Assembly: GCA_900472575.1 (NCBI GenBank)
Contig: UCIV01000042.1
Location: 1-64,000, forward strand
Source of the DNA: Hyphomicrobiales bacterium
GTDB taxonomy: Bacteria > Pseudomonadota > Alphaproteobacteria > Rhizobiales > Rhizobiaceae
DNA: 64,000 nt
Reading direction: 5' to 3'
Below are positions 1 through 10,252 of this stretch, piece by piece. The translations under genes were made by a program, and so were the position numbers. The notes beneath the pieces were generated by a model. That model saw only the letters and a list, made by a program, of their open reading frames with translations. It ran no database searches and was not told the origin of the DNA. How positions within the stretch are numbered: position 1 is the first letter of the stretch; every line of letters starts with the position of its first letter.

Positions 1-214
1 GGCGGGGATGCAACAAGGCTCAAGCCGTTGATGAGATTGAGGTGGAGGGGTGAAATCATCCCCGTGGTCCGGGTATTTTACCCCCTGTGTTGTCTGTCGC
101 CGATGTGTTCTTGATGTCCAAGGCCTGCGATCCGCCGTGAGCGCTCGGATGGAACGGGCCGTCTGCTTGTCGCGTTCGCCACCGGTCGGAAGATATGCGG
201 AAGGAGTGATAGGA

Positions 215-598
215 ATGTGTGAGTTGTCCGAAATCTATCGCGGTTATATCGATTGCCTGAACCGGCAGGATTGGCAAAGTCTTGGCGATTTCATCGATGA
301 GAATGCGGTCCATAATGGACGGCAAATCGGGCTTGCCGGTTATCGTGAGATGCTGGTGGGAGATTTTCGCGCCATTCCGGATCTGCGTTTCACCATCGAC
401 TTCCTGGTAGTCGAGGCCCCGAAAGTGGCGAGCCGATTGGTTTTCGATTGTACGCCTGCAGGCGAGCTTTTCGGCCTTCCGGTCAATGGTCGTCGTATCC
501 GGTTTTCCGAAAACGTCTTCTACCAATTTTCCGGCGGACTGATCGCTCAGGTCTGGTCGGCCATCGACAAGGCTGCGATCGAAGCCCAGCTTGGGTGA
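215..598 (+). CDS. SnoaL-like / ester-cyclase-family protein
   Basis: The 127-residue protein looks like the small NTF2-like SnoaL family. It has an N-terminal helix pair followed by a beta-rich part with the typical pattern of a low-complexity polyketide-cyclase-like fold (FRAIPDLRF, GRRIRFSENVFYQF, then IAQVWSAID near the end). I chose the ATG at 215 because AAGGAG at 201-206 sits 8 bases upstream; the frame is open back to position 50, but that extension is Arg/Cys-rich and unlike the family. The gene runs convergently into the secreted-protein gene, with only 12 bases between stops. The substrate is unknown; the family also holds non-enzymatic members, so this is a fold-level call. Confidence 0.7.
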   Translation: MCELSEIYRGYIDCLNRQDWQSLGDFIDENAVHNGRQIGLAGYREMLVGDFRAIPDLRFTIDFLVVEAPKVASRLVFDCTPAGELFGLPVNGRRIRFSENVFYQFSGGLIAQVWSAIDKAAIEAQLG

Positions 599-610
599 GG
601 ATATCCGGCC

Positions 611-1078
611 TCACTTCTCCCCACGGATGACGCAGACATCCATCTCGTAACTGCAGCCGTTGACCGGCCGGAAGTTGCCGTTGGTAAGTTCTTCCGTGAC
701 GGTGATGATCTTCGCCTTGGGTGCGGGATAGGAAAGACCTGAGCGCGAGGGTTCCGAGGCATACTCGCCGACGTATATTTCGCGATAGCCGTCAGTGTAG
801 ATGATCGACGAGCCCGAGACAGTAGCGAATGAGCCGAGTGTCTGAATGGAACCTTTGTCGGGACGGCTGTTTCGTGCCGATGACACTACACGGCTGGCGC
901 CGCCCAGGCGCTGATCGGAAAACAGCTTTAGCTGGCCGCGTCGGCCATGATGCCCGTGGCCGTAATAATGGCCCCGGTAACCGGTTTCGCCGCTGTTAAA
1001 ATCCGGAGAACGATCGCGCGCGGAGGCTGCAGAGGCGAAGGCGCCGGATAGCGTAAGTGCAAAAAGAACAGGTTTCAT
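611..1078 (-). CDS. Secreted protein of unknown function
   Basis: The 155-residue product starts with a clear Sec signal peptide (MKPVLFALTLSGAFASAASA, cleavage likely after ASA). A His/Gly/Tyr-rich patch follows (YRGHYYGHGHHGRRG). Two Cys near the C-terminus (NGCSYEMDVCV) could form a disulfide in the periplasm. I recognise no family. The start at 1078 gives the signal peptide directly; the frame remains open 11 codons further upstream. A perfect TTAA-N7-TTAA sequence lies 36 bases upstream of this start, so CtrA control is possible (inference). Confidence 0.6.
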   Translation of the reverse strand: MKPVLFALTLSGAFASAASARDRSPDFNSGETGYRGHYYGHGHHGRRGQLKLFSDQRLGGASRVVSSARNSRPDKGSIQTLGSFATVSGSSIIYTDGYREIYVGEYASEPSRSGLSYPAPKAKIITVTEELTNGNFRPVNGCSYEMDVCVIRGEK

Positions 1079-1113
1079 GCGATTCGCGATCATGGCGAAC
1101 TCCGAGATCATGG

Positions 1114-1128
1114 TTAATCAAAGGTTAA
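1114..1128. promoter_or_regulatory. Candidate CtrA-binding site (TTAA-N7-TTAA)
   Basis: TTAA at 1114-1117 and TTAA at 1125-1128 are separated by exactly seven bases, and the second half continues as TTAAC. This is the full consensus of the alphaproteobacterial cell-cycle regulator CtrA. It lies 36 bp upstream of the leftward secreted-protein gene and about 245 bp upstream of sdhC, so the secreted-protein gene is the more likely target. Motif match only. Confidence 0.4.
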
Positions 1129-1267
1129 CATGTTCTCTGCGCCAGTGCACGTCGGCGCCCAAATCTTTGGAATTGATGGTTAATGCGCCGCGGCGATTTG
1201 TCCGAGGCTTTTCCTCTTGCAATTCACAATCGATTAAATTCACGCGACGTCGGAATTGATCTTGTCG

Positions 1268-1283
1268 TCTTGGAATTCCAAGA
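1268..1283. promoter_or_regulatory. 16-bp perfect palindrome upstream of sdhC
   Basis: The sequence TCTTGGAATTCCAAGA is a perfect 16-bp palindrome centred about 96 bp before the sdhC start, in an otherwise gene-free 293-bp region (1079-1371). The position and symmetry suit an operator for a dimeric regulator of the sdh operon. A one-mismatch relative, CTTGA-TTAA-CCAAG, lies at 4921-4936 before the next transcription unit. I do not recognise the regulator. Confidence 0.4.
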
Positions 1284-1371
1284 TTAAACCACGCCGATGA
1301 TGCAATGCACATTTTCTCGGCATGGTGCATTGCCGGGCGCCCGCCCGCTGAGACGACGCCGCGAGGTAATG

Positions 1372-1761
1372 ATGGCGAATATAACAAATAATCGGCCTCT
1401 GTCGCCGCATCTTCAAGTTTACAAACTGATTCCCACAATGCTGATGTCGATCATCCACCGTATTACCGGTGGTGCATTGGCTGTCGGCACCGTGCTTCTT
1501 GCCTGGTGGCTGATCGCAGCTGCATCCGGCAAGCCCTATTTCGACTGGGTCAGCTGGCTGTTCGGCACCTGGATCGGGCTGCTGGTCCTGTTCGGCTATA
1601 CCTGGGCTCTGATCCACCACATGCTCGGCGGTATCCGCCATTTCGTGTGGGACATGGGTCATGGTTTTGAAAAACACTTCGCGACCAAGGTGGCGGTGAT
1701 CCTGCCGATCGTATCGATCTGTCTGACCGTGCTGGTCTGGATCATCGGCCTGGCCATCTGA
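1372..1761 (+). CDS. sdhC: Succinate dehydrogenase cytochrome b556 subunit
   Basis: This is the first membrane anchor of complex II; it binds haem b and ubiquinone in the inner membrane. The 129-residue protein has three hydrophobic spans (about 26-52, 62-85, 105-128), the quinone-site motif SIIHR at 26-30, and the family signature H83-x3-G-I-R-H90. Two in-frame ATGs, at 1369 and 1372, fit the GAGG at 1363-1366; I took 1372, which gives MANITNNRPLSP. A longer frame back to 1297 is Arg-rich and unlikely. It is the first gene of sdhCDAB, 12 bases before sdhD. Confidence 0.95.
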   Translation: MANITNNRPLSPHLQVYKLIPTMLMSIIHRITGGALAVGTVLLAWWLIAAASGKPYFDWVSWLFGTWIGLLVLFGYTWALIHHMLGGIRHFVWDMGHGFEKHFATKVAVILPIVSICLTVLVWIIGLAI

Positions 1762-1773
1762 GGAGGAAACATC

Positions 1774-2154
1774 ATGGATATGCGTACTCCCCTCGGCAAG
1801 GTTCGTGGTCTCGGATCAGCAAAGGACGGCACCGAACATTTCTGGATGCAGCGGATGTCTGCAGTGGCACTCGTGCCGCTCGCCATCTTCTTCATTATCT
1901 TCCTGATCCGCTATGCGGGCGCGCCTTACGAGGAAGTCGTCCAGGCGCTGTCGAACCCGCTCATCGCCGTGCTTTTCGGCCTGATGATCATTGCCGGTCT
2001 CGTGCATATGCGCATCGGCGTTCAGGAAATCATCGTCGACTACGTGCATAACGAAGGCCTGAAATTCCTGGCCGTCATGCTCAATACATTTTTTGCAATG
2101 CTGATCGGTGGCCTCTGTCTTTTCGCCGTTCTGAAAATTGCGTTCGTAGGATAA
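1774..2154 (+). CDS. sdhD: Succinate dehydrogenase hydrophobic anchor subunit
   Basis: This is the second membrane anchor of complex II. The 126-residue protein has three membrane spans (about 30-47, 60-80, 98-122). His78 in LVHMRIGVQEII is the likely haem axial ligand, and Asp89-Tyr90 match the quinone-pocket DY motif of the family. AGGAGG at 1762-1767 precedes the ATG at a normal distance. It sits between sdhC and sdhA with 12- and 6-base gaps, so it is co-transcribed and probably translationally linked. Confidence 0.95.
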   Translation: MDMRTPLGKVRGLGSAKDGTEHFWMQRMSAVALVPLAIFFIIFLIRYAGAPYEEVVQALSNPLIAVLFGLMIIAGLVHMRIGVQEIIVDYVHNEGLKFLAVMLNTFFAMLIGGLCLFAVLKIAFVG

Positions 2155-2160
2155 TCCATC

Positions 2161-4005
2161 ATGGCATCCGTGACTCCGATAGCCCAGAACGGCAAAGCAT
2201 ATAATTATGTCGACCATTCCTACGACGTTATCGTCGTGGGCGCCGGCGGTGCGGGTCTTCGCGCCACGCTCGGCATGGCCGAGCAGGGTTTCAAGACCGC
2301 CTGCATCACCAAGGTTTTCCCGACACGTTCCCACACCGTCGCGGCGCAGGGCGGTATTGCCGCCTCGCTGCAGAACATGACGCCGGACAGCTGGCAGTGG
2401 CACCTCTATGACACCGTCAAGGGTTCCGACTGGCTCGGCGACGTTGACGCCATGCAGTACATGGTCATGGAAGCGCCGAAAGCCGTTTACGAGCTTGAGC
2501 ACTACGGCGTGCCCTTCTCGCGTAACGAGGAAGGCAAAATCTACCAGCGTCCGTTCGGCGGCCACATGCAGAATTTTGGCGCCGGCCCGCCGGTACAGCG
2601 TACCTGCGCTGCGGCCGACCGTACCGGCCACGCCATCCTGCACACGCTTTATGGCCAGTCCCTACGCAACAACGCTGAGTTCTTCATCGAGTATTTCGCG
2701 CTCGACCTGATCATGTCCGATGACGGCAGCCGCTGCGAAGGCGTCGTTGCCTGGAACCTGGACGACGGCACGATCCATCGCTTTGCCGCCAAGATGGTGG
2801 TTCTGGCGACCGGCGGTTACGGCCGCGCATATTTCTCGGCAACCTCTGCCCATACCTGCACCGGCGACGGTGGCGGCATGGTGGCGCGTGCCGGCCTGCC
2901 TTTGCAGGACATGGAATTCGTCCAGTTCCACCCGACCGGCATCTACGGCTCCGGCTGTCTGATCACCGAAGGCGCACGCGGCGAAGGCGGTTACCTCGTG
3001 AATTCCGAGGGCGAGCGCTTCATGGAGCGTTACGCGCCTTCGGCCAAGGACCTTGCCTCGCGTGACGTCGTTTCGCGCTGCATGACGATGGAAATCCGTG
3101 AAGGCCGCGGCGTCGGCAAGAACAAGGACCACATCTTCCTGCATCTCGACCATCTCGACCCGGCCGTGCTGCACGAGCGCCTTCCGGGCATTTCGGAATC
3201 GGCGAAGATCTTTGCCGGCGTCGACGTGACCCGCGAGCCGATCCCGGTTCTGCCGACGGTTCACTACAATATGGGCGGCATTCCGACCAATTACTGGGGC
3301 GAAGTGCTCAACGCCGACTCGAGCAATCCGGAACGGATCATTCCGGGCCTGATGGCTGTAGGTGAAGCAGGTTGCGCTTCGGTTCACGGTGCAAACCGCC
3401 TCGGCTCCAACTCGCTGATCGACCTCGTGGTCTTCGGCCGCGCCGCCGCAATCCGCGCCGGCCAGGTGATCGACCGCGAAGGCGCGATCCCGGCGCTCAA
3501 TGTTGCTGCCTGCGACAAGATCATGGACCGCTTCGACGGCCTGCGTCACGCCAATGGCGCAACGCCGACGGCCGTGCTGCGTGACAAGATGCAGCGCACC
3601 ATGCAGGACGATGCCGCCGTGTTCCGGACGCAGGAATCGCTGGAATCGGGCTGCAAGCGCATGTCGCAGATTTGGAGCGAGCTGCCCGACGTCAAGGTCA
3701 CCGACCGTTCGCTGATCTGGAACTCGGATCTGGTCGAGACGCTGGAACTGCATAACCTTATGGCGAATGCGATCACCACCGTCTATGGCGCCGAGGCCCG
3801 CAAGGAAAGCCGTGGCTCCCACGCCCGCGAGGACTTCACGGAAGGCGCATTCGCCGGCCGCGACGACGTCAACTGGCGCAAGCACACGTTGGCCTGGGTC
3901 AACGAAAAGGGCGACGTCAAGCTCGATTACCGTCCGGTCCATACGGACCTGATCGCCGAAGGCATCGATCCCTACAAGATCGAGCCCAAGGCTCGCGTGT
4001 ATTGA
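2161..4005 (+). CDS. sdhA: Succinate dehydrogenase flavoprotein subunit
   Basis: This subunit oxidises succinate to fumarate at covalently bound FAD on the cytoplasmic face of complex II. The 614-residue protein has the dinucleotide motif GAGGAG at 27-32 and [10 protein letters not shown], in which His58 corresponds to the His that carries the FAD. The substrate-site segments [10 protein letters not shown] and GARGEGG, and the conserved C-terminal [10 protein letters not shown], are all present. The length is normal. It begins 6 bases after sdhD, with sdhB 18 bases downstream. No abnormality was seen. Confidence 0.97.
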   Translation: MASVTPIAQNGKAYNYVDHSYDVIVVGAGGAGLRATLGMAEQGFKTACITKVFPTRSHTVAAQGGIAASLQNMTPDSWQWHLYDTVKGSDWLGDVDAMQYMVMEAPKAVYELEHYGVPFSRNEEGKIYQRPFGGHMQNFGAGPPVQRTCAAADRTGHAILHTLYGQSLRNNAEFFIEYFALDLIMSDDGSRCEGVVAWNLDDGTIHRFAAKMVVLATGGYGRAYFSATSAHTCTGDGGGMVARAGLPLQDMEFVQFHPTGIYGSGCLITEGARGEGGYLVNSEGERFMERYAPSAKDLASRDVVSRCMTMEIREGRGVGKNKDHIFLHLDHLDPAVLHERLPGISESAKIFAGVDVTREPIPVLPTVHYNMGGIPTNYWGEVLNADSSNPERIIPGLMAVGEAGCASVHGANRLGSNSLIDLVVFGRAAAIRAGQVIDREGAIPALNVAACDKIMDRFDGLRHANGATPTAVLRDKMQRTMQDDAAVFRTQESLESGCKRMSQIWSELPDVKVTDRSLIWNSDLVETLELHNLMANAITTVYGAEARKESRGSHAREDFTEGAFAGRDDVNWRKHTLAWVNEKGDVKLDYRPVHTDLIAEGIDPYKIEPKARVY

Positions 4006-4023
4006 TCCGGAGGGAATTGGACC

Positions 4024-4803
4024 ATGGTTGAACTCGCTCTCCCCAAAAACTCGCAGATGTCCGAAGGCAAGGTCTGGCCGAAGCCGGAAGGCGCCACGAA
4101 CGTTCGCGAATATCGCATCTATCGCTGGAGCCCGGACGACGGCAAGAACCCGAGCATCGACACGTTCTATGTCGATCTCGACGATTGCGGCCCGATGGTG
4201 CTCGACGGTCTCTTGTACATCAAGAACAAGATCGACCCGACGCTGACGCTGCGCCGTTCCTGTCGCGAAGGCATTTGCGGTTCCTGCGCGATGAATATCG
4301 ACGGCACGAACACGCTCGCCTGCACCAAGGGCATGGACGACATCTCCGGCACGGTCAAAGTCTACCCGCTGCCGCATATGCCGGTGGTGAAGGACCTCGT
4401 TCCGGACCTCAACAACTTCTACGCCCAGCATCGCTCGATCGAGCCTTGGCTGAAGACGGTGTCTCCGACGCCGGCGAAGGAATGGAAGCAGAGCCATGAG
4501 GATCGCCTCAAGCTCGACGGTCTCTATGAGTGCATTCTGTGCGCCTGCTGCTCGACCTCCTGTCCGAGCTATTGGTGGAACGGCGACCGTTACCTCGGTC
4601 CGGCAGTTCTTCTGCAGGCCTATCGCTGGCTGATCGACAGCCGCGACGAAGCCAAGGGCGAGCGCCTCGACAATCTCGAGGATCCGTTCCGGCTCTATCG
4701 TTGCCACACGATCATGAACTGCGCGCAGGCCTGCCCGAAGGGGCTGAACCCGGCCAAGGCGATCGCGGAAATCAAGAAGATGATGGTCGAGCGCCGCGTC
4801 TAG
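4024..4803 (+). CDS. sdhB: Succinate dehydrogenase iron-sulfur subunit
   Basis: SdhB passes electrons from SdhA to quinone through three Fe-S clusters. In the 259-residue protein, Cys80, 85, 88 and 100 are the [2Fe-2S] ligands (CREGICGSC), and the C-terminal half carries [11 protein letters not shown] (170-180) and C227, C233, C237 for the [4Fe-4S] and [3Fe-4S] clusters. GGAGGG at 4010-4015 precedes the ATG. It is the last gene of sdhCDAB; a terminator-like hairpin follows within 15 bases. Confidence 0.97.
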   Translation: MVELALPKNSQMSEGKVWPKPEGATNVREYRIYRWSPDDGKNPSIDTFYVDLDDCGPMVLDGLLYIKNKIDPTLTLRRSCREGICGSCAMNIDGTNTLACTKGMDDISGTVKVYPLPHMPVVKDLVPDLNNFYAQHRSIEPWLKTVSPTPAKEWKQSHEDRLKLDGLYECILCACCSTSCPSYWWNGDRYLGPAVLLQAYRWLIDSRDEAKGERLDNLEDPFRLYRCHTIMNCAQACPKGLNPAKAIAEIKKMMVERRV

Positions 4804-4817
4804 TCTTTGAAAAGCCC

Positions 4818-4850
4818 AGGGCCGCAGCTTTCGTTGCGGCCTTTGGTTTG
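4818..4850 (+). terminator. Rho-independent terminator after sdhB
   Basis: GGCCGCA (4820-4826) pairs with TGCGGCC (4835-4841) around an 8-base loop, followed by the T-rich TTTGGTTTG. The tract is interrupted by GG, so strength is uncertain, but its place just after sdhB fits the operon end. Confidence 0.65.
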
Positions 4851-4920
4851 TCTTGCTGCCCGGTGCGCACGCCGAATTGACCGTGCAGATCGTCGCGATT
4901 ATGCCGGATTGGCTGGATAC

Positions 4921-4936
4921 CCTTGATTAACCAAGG
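4921..4936. promoter_or_regulatory. Near-palindrome upstream of the lipoprotein gene
   Basis: CCTTGATTAACCAAGG is a 16-bp palindrome broken at one pair, 78 bp before the lipoprotein start. Its CTTG(A)-N4-CCAAG core resembles the perfect CTTGG-N4-CCAAG upstream of sdhC. It also contains a CtrA-like half-site (TTAACC). The function is inferred only from symmetry and placement. Confidence 0.3.
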
Positions 4937-5013
4937 TCGTTTACGATATTCCCGGCCAAACTGTCGTGCCCAAGTTGTAGGGCAGTGTGAAATGATCCGG
5001 ACAGGAGTTTTTG

Positions 5014-5541
5014 ATGCAGTTCAAATATGTGGCAACAGGTCTGGTACTGACCCTTGCGTTGGCTGGTTGCCAGCGGACATCCTACAGCCCTTATAGTGAT
5101 CTGCCGGCGCAGCCCGCTCCGCTTCAGGCCCAGCCCGTTCAGGGTGTTCAGGGCGGTCAGCTTCCGCCTCCGGGTGGCGCTTCGCAATATCCTTCCGCAC
5201 CTCAGGGTGGTCAGAACATGGCCATGGCTAACCCGAACGCGGCTGCTCCCGCCAGCGCGCTCGATGTCACCAAGGAGCAGATGGTCGGCAACTGGCGCGT
5301 TTCCAATGGCGGCGCATCCTGCGACATGTTCCTGACGCTCACCAATCTCGGCAGCGGTTCGCGCGGTGGTACCCGCGGTTGCGCCGGTGAGCTGACGACC
5401 ATGGGCTCATGGGAAGTCTCCGGCAAGATGGTTCAGTTCAAGAACCGTGCAGGCGATGTGATCGGTCGGGTCTACAAGAGCGCCGACAACCGCTTCGACG
5501 GTACCACGAATTCGGGCCAGCAGGTCAGTCTGAGCCGCTAA
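5014..5541 (+). CDS. Outer-membrane lipoprotein, AprI/Inh protease-inhibitor domain (Omp19-like)
   Basis: The 175-residue product has a lipoprotein signal peptide ending in LAGC, with Cys19 as the lipidation site. A Pro/Gln/Gly-rich linker (about 25-75) and a C-terminal beta-barrel-like domain follow (from [13 protein letters not shown] to the end). That domain fits the Inh/AprI metalloprotease-inhibitor family and, in length and architecture, Brucella Omp19, which inhibits host and bacterial proteases. The two Cys in GGASCDMF and TRGCAGEL suit the family's single disulfide. The ATG at 5014 follows CAGGAG at 5001-5006; a TTG one codon earlier is less likely. zapE starts 24 bases downstream and may share the transcript. 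Confidence 0.85.
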   Translation: MQFKYVATGLVLTLALAGCQRTSYSPYSDLPAQPAPLQAQPVQGVQGGQLPPPGGASQYPSAPQGGQNMAMANPNAAAPASALDVTKEQMVGNWRVSNGGASCDMFLTLTNLGSGSRGGTRGCAGELTTMGSWEVSGKMVQFKNRAGDVIGRVYKSADNRFDGTTNSGQQVSLSR

Positions 5542-5565
5542 TACTGACATAAGGGGCGTCCCTCG

Positions 5566-6732
5566 GTGGAACCCATTCCAGAATATACGTCGAGCGTCTG
5601 CGAAGAGCTCAAGGCTCTGGCGGCGTCCGGCGTTCTGACGCCCGATAAGGCGCAGATGGAGGTCGCTGCCAGGCTCGACCGCGTGCTCGTCGCGTTGCGC
5701 GAGGCAAAACCCGCGAAGAAGTCGAGTGCGCTTGGCTGGCTCTTTGCCCGTCGCGGCAATGGCCATGCGGAAAAGGTGCGCGGCCTTTATGTCTATGGCA
5801 GTGTCGGCCGCGGCAAGACCATGATCATGGACATGTTCTTCAAGAAGGCGCCCACGCAGAAAAAGCGGCGGGCGCATTTTCATGAGTTCATGGCCGACGT
5901 GCATAACCGCATCCACGAACAGCGGCAGAAGCTGAAGCGGGGCGAGACGAAGCAGGCCGATCCGGTGCCGCCGGTTGCCGCCGCACTTTATGCGGAAGCC
6001 GAGCTTCTGTGCTTCGATGAATTCTCCGTGACCGACATTACCGATGCGATGATCCTGGCGCGGCTTTTCACCGAGCTGTTCGATCTTGGCTGCGTGCTGG
6101 TCGCGACCTCCAATGTTGCGCCGGAAAATCTCTACAAGGACGGGCTCAATCGCGGCCTGTTTATGCCGTTTATCGGACTTCTAAGCAGCCATGTCGATGT
6201 GGTGACGCTGGACAGTCCAACCGATTACCGGATGCAGAAGAATGCCAATCTGCCCGTCTATCTGACGCCGCTCGACGGGCGTGCGGATGCGGCGATGGAG
6301 GCCGCATGGCATCAGGTTACCGATGGTGACAGGGCCGAGCCGGTCGAACTGCCGATGAAGGGGCGCAGCATTCATGTGCCTGCGGCAGTCGGGCGGGCTG
6401 CGCGTTTCTCATTCTCCGATCTTTGCGAAAAGCCGCTCGGCGCTTCGGACTATCTGGCCATCGCCGCGCGTTTCGACGTCGTCTTTGTTGATCACGTGCC
6501 GAAGCTCGGCGCGGAAAAGCGCAATGAAGTGAAGCGGTTCATCAATCTGGTCGATGCGCTCTACGATCATTCCGTGCGGCTTTTCATTTCGGCTGCAGTC
6601 ACACCAGACGAATTGCTGACGGAGCGTAGAGGCACCGAAGGTTTCGAATTCGACCGCACGGTTTCGCGACTTTTCGAGATGAGAAGTGCGGAATATCTGT
6701 TGCTCCATAATGAGAAGCGGCAGGAAGTCTGA
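5566..6732 (+). CDS. zapE: Cell division protein ZapE (AFG1-like ATPase)
   Basis: This is an AAA+-type P-loop ATPase of the ZapE/AFG1 family. In E. coli, ZapE acts at the Z-ring late in constriction. The 388-residue protein has Walker A GSVGRGKT at 78-85, the family segment RAHFHEFM at 102-109, Walker B LLCFDEF with Asp151-Glu152, and the sensor-like segment VATSNVAPENLYKDGL. The start is GTG at 5566, with AAGGGG at 5551-5556 upstream. The placement between sdh and mdh is the usual rhizobial order. No truncation was seen. Confidence 0.93.
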   Translation: MEPIPEYTSSVCEELKALAASGVLTPDKAQMEVAARLDRVLVALREAKPAKKSSALGWLFARRGNGHAEKVRGLYVYGSVGRGKTMIMDMFFKKAPTQKKRRAHFHEFMADVHNRIHEQRQKLKRGETKQADPVPPVAAALYAEAELLCFDEFSVTDITDAMILARLFTELFDLGCVLVATSNVAPENLYKDGLNRGLFMPFIGLLSSHVDVVTLDSPTDYRMQKNANLPVYLTPLDGRADAAMEAAWHQVTDGDRAEPVELPMKGRSIHVPAAVGRAARFSFSDLCEKPLGASDYLAIAARFDVVFVDHVPKLGAEKRNEVKRFINLVDALYDHSVRLFISAAVTPDELLTERRGTEGFEFDRTVSRLFEMRSAEYLLLHNEKRQEV

Positions 6733-6752
6733 CATATTTATGGCAGAAATTC

Positions 6753-6829
6753 TTACGTTTACGTAACTCAAATCATATCTAACCGATTGAAAAATATAGT
6801 CTCAAAATAATCGTTTGCCATTTTTGGCA
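6753..6829. promoter_or_regulatory. AT-rich promoter region of the mdh-suc cluster with two short inverted repeats
   Basis: The 175-base gap before mdh is AT-rich against its surroundings. TTACG-TTTA-CGTAA (6753-6766) and TGCCA-TTTT-TGGCA (6816-6829) are inverted repeats. A TTGAAA at 6787-6792 could be a -35 element, with an AT-rich stretch near 6804-6811 as -10. I cannot name the regulator. A promoter here is expected because zapE ends and the TCA operon begins. Confidence 0.35.
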
Positions 6830-6892
6830 GATGAGGCTATCCGTGCTGCCGCAAGATGAGCCTGCGCTAACTTGCCGCAGGTCAGGATTTGA

Positions 6893-7870
<978 letters not shown>

Positions 7871-7889
7871 TCAGCTTCCAAAAAGTTCG

Positions 7890-7909
7890 GCGCTGGCTTT
7901 TGCCAGCGC
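7890..7909 (+). other. Intercistronic hairpin between mdh and sucC
   Basis: GCGCTGGC (7890-7897) pairs perfectly with GCCAGCGC (7902-7909) around a TTTT loop. No U-tract follows, so it looks like an mRNA-processing or stability hairpin protecting the mdh 3' end, not a full terminator. The function is inferred. Confidence 0.6.
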
Positions 7910-7938
7910 TCACGTCATTCAAATAGGGATCAAGCCCC

Positions 7939-9132
7939 ATGAATATCCATGAATATCAGGCCAAGGCTCTCTTGAAGGGTTACGGCGCACCGGTTGCCGA
8001 AGGCGTCGCGATCCTCAAGGTCGAAGAAGCCGAAGCTGCTGCCAAGCAGCTCCCAGGCCCGCTCTACGTCGTCAAGAGCCAGATCCATGCCGGCGGTCGC
8101 GGCAAGGGCAAGTTCAAGGAACTTGGGCCCGATGCCAAGGGCGGCGTTCGCCTGGCCAAGTCGATCGAGGAAGTCGTGGCTCACGCCAAGGACATGCTCG
8201 GCAACACGCTGGTAACCGCGCAGACCGGCGAAGCCGGCAAGCAGGTCAACCGCCTCTACATCGAAGACGGTGCAGACATCGACCGCGAACTCTATTGCTC
8301 GCTGCTGGTCGACCGTTCTGTCGGTCAGGTTGCTTTCGTCGTTTCGACCGAAGGCGGCATGGACATCGAAGCCGTTGCCCACGATACGCCTGAGAAGATC
8401 CACACGATCGCCATCGACCCGGAAACCGGTGTGACGGCTGACGACGTTGCCAAGATCTCCAAGGCTCTCGAACTCTCGGGTGCAGCTGCCGAAGACGCAA
8501 AGTCGCTCTTCCCGGCGCTCTACAAGGCGTTCGGCGAAAAGGACATGGCTCTTCTCGAAGTCAACCCGCTGATCGTCATGAAGGACGGACACCTGCGCGT
8601 TCTCGACGCCAAGATGTCCTTCGACGGCAACGCCCTGTTCCGCCATGACGACGTCAAGGCGCTGCGCGACGAGACCGAAGAAGACTCCAAGGAAATCGAA
8701 GCCTCCAAGTGGGACCTCGCCTACGTTGCCCTCGACGGCAATATCGGCTGCATGGTCAATGGTGCCGGTCTCGCCATGGCGACGATGGACATCATTAAGC
8801 TTTACGGCAAAGAGCCTGCCAACTTCTGCGACGTCGGCGGTGGCGCCGGCAAGGAGAAGGTTGCGGCTGCCTTCAAGATCATCACCGCTGACCCGAAGGT
8901 CGAGGGCATCCTCGTCAACATCTTCGGCGGCATCATGCGTTGCGACGTCATCGCCGAAGGCGTTGTCGCAGCTGTTCAGGAAGTCGGTCTGAAGGTTCCG
9001 CTCGTTGTTCGCCTCGAAGGCACCAATGTCGAGCTCGGCAAGAAGATCCTCAACGAATCCGGCCTTGCTATCACGGCTGCTGACGATCTGGACGATGCCG
9101 CCAAGAAGATCGTTGCGGCGATCAAAGCCTAA
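7939..9132 (+). CDS. sucC: Succinyl-CoA synthetase beta subunit
   Basis: SucC is the ATP-grasp subunit that, with SucD, converts succinyl-CoA to succinate with substrate-level NTP synthesis. The 397-residue protein starts with the family's MNIHEYQAK and has the ATP-grasp core with [14 protein letters not shown] and the metal-binding EVNPLIV. The C-terminal CoA-ligase domain contains GGGAGKEKV and [10 protein letters not shown]. The length is typical. sucD follows after 17 bases without a hairpin, consistent with 1:1 subunit production. Confidence 0.96.
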   Translation: MNIHEYQAKALLKGYGAPVAEGVAILKVEEAEAAAKQLPGPLYVVKSQIHAGGRGKGKFKELGPDAKGGVRLAKSIEEVVAHAKDMLGNTLVTAQTGEAGKQVNRLYIEDGADIDRELYCSLLVDRSVGQVAFVVSTEGGMDIEAVAHDTPEKIHTIAIDPETGVTADDVAKISKALELSGAAAEDAKSLFPALYKAFGEKDMALLEVNPLIVMKDGHLRVLDAKMSFDGNALFRHDDVKALRDETEEDSKEIEASKWDLAYVALDGNIGCMVNGAGLAMATMDIIKLYGKEPANFCDVGGGAGKEKVAAAFKIITADPKVEGILVNIFGGIMRCDVIAEGVVAAVQEVGLKVPLVVRLEGTNVELGKKILNESGLAITAADDLDDAAKKIVAAIKA

Positions 9133-9149
9133 TCTGAGGAACCTGTTAC

Positions 9150-10055
9150 ATGTCTATTCTCGTCAATAAAGACACCAAGATCCTCGTTCAGGGCCTGACC
9201 GGCAAGACCGGCACGTTCCACACCGAACAGGCGCTTGCTTACTACGGCACCAAGATGGTCGGCGGTATCCACCCGAAGAAGGGTGGCGAAACCTGGTCGT
9301 CGGGCGTCGACGGCACGGCGCTGCCGATCTTTGCTTCGGTTGCCGAAGCCAAGGAGCGCACCGGTGCTGATGCGACCGTGATCTACGTTCCGCCGGCAGG
9401 TGCTGCGGATGCGATCATCGAAGCGATCGAAGCTGAAGTTCCGTTCATCACCTGCATCACCGAGGGTATCCCGGTCATGGACATGGTGCGCGTCAAGGCC
9501 AAGCTCGACAAGTCGAAGTCGCGCCTTCTCGGCCCGAACTGCCCGGGCGTTCTGACGCCGGAAGAATGCAAGATCGGCATCATGCCGGGCTCGATCTTCC
9601 GCAAGGGTTCGGTCGGTATCGTTTCGCGCTCCGGCACGCTGACCTACGAAGCCGTGTTCCAGACGTCCAACGAAGGCCTCGGCCAGACGACGGCTGTCGG
9701 CATCGGCGGCGACCCGGTCAAGGGCACCGAATTCATCGACATGCTGGAAATGTTCCTCGCAGACGACGCCACCCAGTCGATCATCATGATCGGCGAAATC
9801 GGCGGTTCGGCTGAAGAAGATGCAGCCCAGTTCCTGATCGACGAAGCCAAGAAGGGCCGCAAGAAGCCAATGGCAGGCTTCATCGCCGGTCGTACGGCTC
9901 CGAAGGGCCGCACCATGGGTCACGCCGGCGCTGTCGTTTCCGGCGGCAAGGGCGATGCGGAATCCAAGATCGCAGCCATGGAAGCAGCAGGCATCAAGGT
10001 GTCGCCTTCGCCGGCACGCCTCGGCAAGACGCTGGTTGAAGTCCTCAAGGGCTGA
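9150..10055 (+). CDS. sucD: Succinyl-CoA synthetase alpha subunit
   Basis: SucD binds CoA and carries the phosphorylated active-site His. The 301-residue protein has the N-terminal CoA-binding Rossmann fold ([12 protein letters not shown] at 13-24), the motif GPNCPG at 128-133, and His258 in GRTMGHAGA, the expected phospho-His. TGAGGA at 9135-9140 precedes the ATG. The next gene, sucA, begins only after a 205-base leader with several hairpins. Confidence 0.96.
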   Translation: MSILVNKDTKILVQGLTGKTGTFHTEQALAYYGTKMVGGIHPKKGGETWSSGVDGTALPIFASVAEAKERTGADATVIYVPPAGAADAIIEAIEAEVPFITCITEGIPVMDMVRVKAKLDKSKSRLLGPNCPGVLTPEECKIGIMPGSIFRKGSVGIVSRSGTLTYEAVFQTSNEGLGQTTAVGIGGDPVKGTEFIDMLEMFLADDATQSIIMIGEIGGSAEEDAAQFLIDEAKKGRKKPMAGFIAGRTAPKGRTMGHAGAVVSGGKGDAESKIAAMEAAGIKVSPSPARLGKTLVEVLKG

Positions 10056-10073
10056 CGCCACATAACGGTCACT

Positions 10074-10143
10074 CGTCGCCGATAGGCAGGCGACGATGGA
10101 CCTCAAGGGTTGGAACCTGCAGGCAGAGGCTTTTGCCTGCAGG
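10074..10143 (+). other. Two perfect hairpins in the sucD-sucA leader
   Basis: Hairpin 1 pairs CGTCGCC (10074-10080) with GGCGACG (10089-10095). Hairpin 2 pairs CCTGCAGGCA (10116-10125) with TGCCTGCAGG (10134-10143) around an 8-base loop. Neither is followed by a clear U-tract. They lie in a 205-base region without a credible gene, so they may set mRNA stability, partial termination or processing before sucA. Confidence 0.6.
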
Positions 10144-10230
10144 TCAACCGTCACAGGACGGGCTGCAACGGCGGCAAAACAGACACAAAGAGAATGCGGA
10201 GCCGGCGAGGTCCTCGGTTCCGACCACGTG

Positions 10231-10252
10231 AGGAGGCGGGCGCGGCGCCCGC
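10231..10252 (+). promoter_or_regulatory. Shine-Dalgarno sequence separated from the sucA start by a hairpin
   Basis: The strongest ribosome-binding sequence before sucA, AGGAGG at 10231-10236, is 24 bases from the ATG, too far for normal initiation. Between them lies GCGGGCGC-G-GCGCCCGC (10236-10252), which can fold as a GC stem. Folded, it leaves about 8 unpaired bases before the ATG, a normal spacing. An in-frame TAG at 10255-10257 rules out an earlier start. Confidence 0.5.

Noticed and set aside
2662-4707. Minus-strand open frame of 681 codons opposite sdhA-sdhB
   Set aside because: Same reason: fully antisense to conserved sdhA and sdhB, with no ribosome site or recognisable motif.
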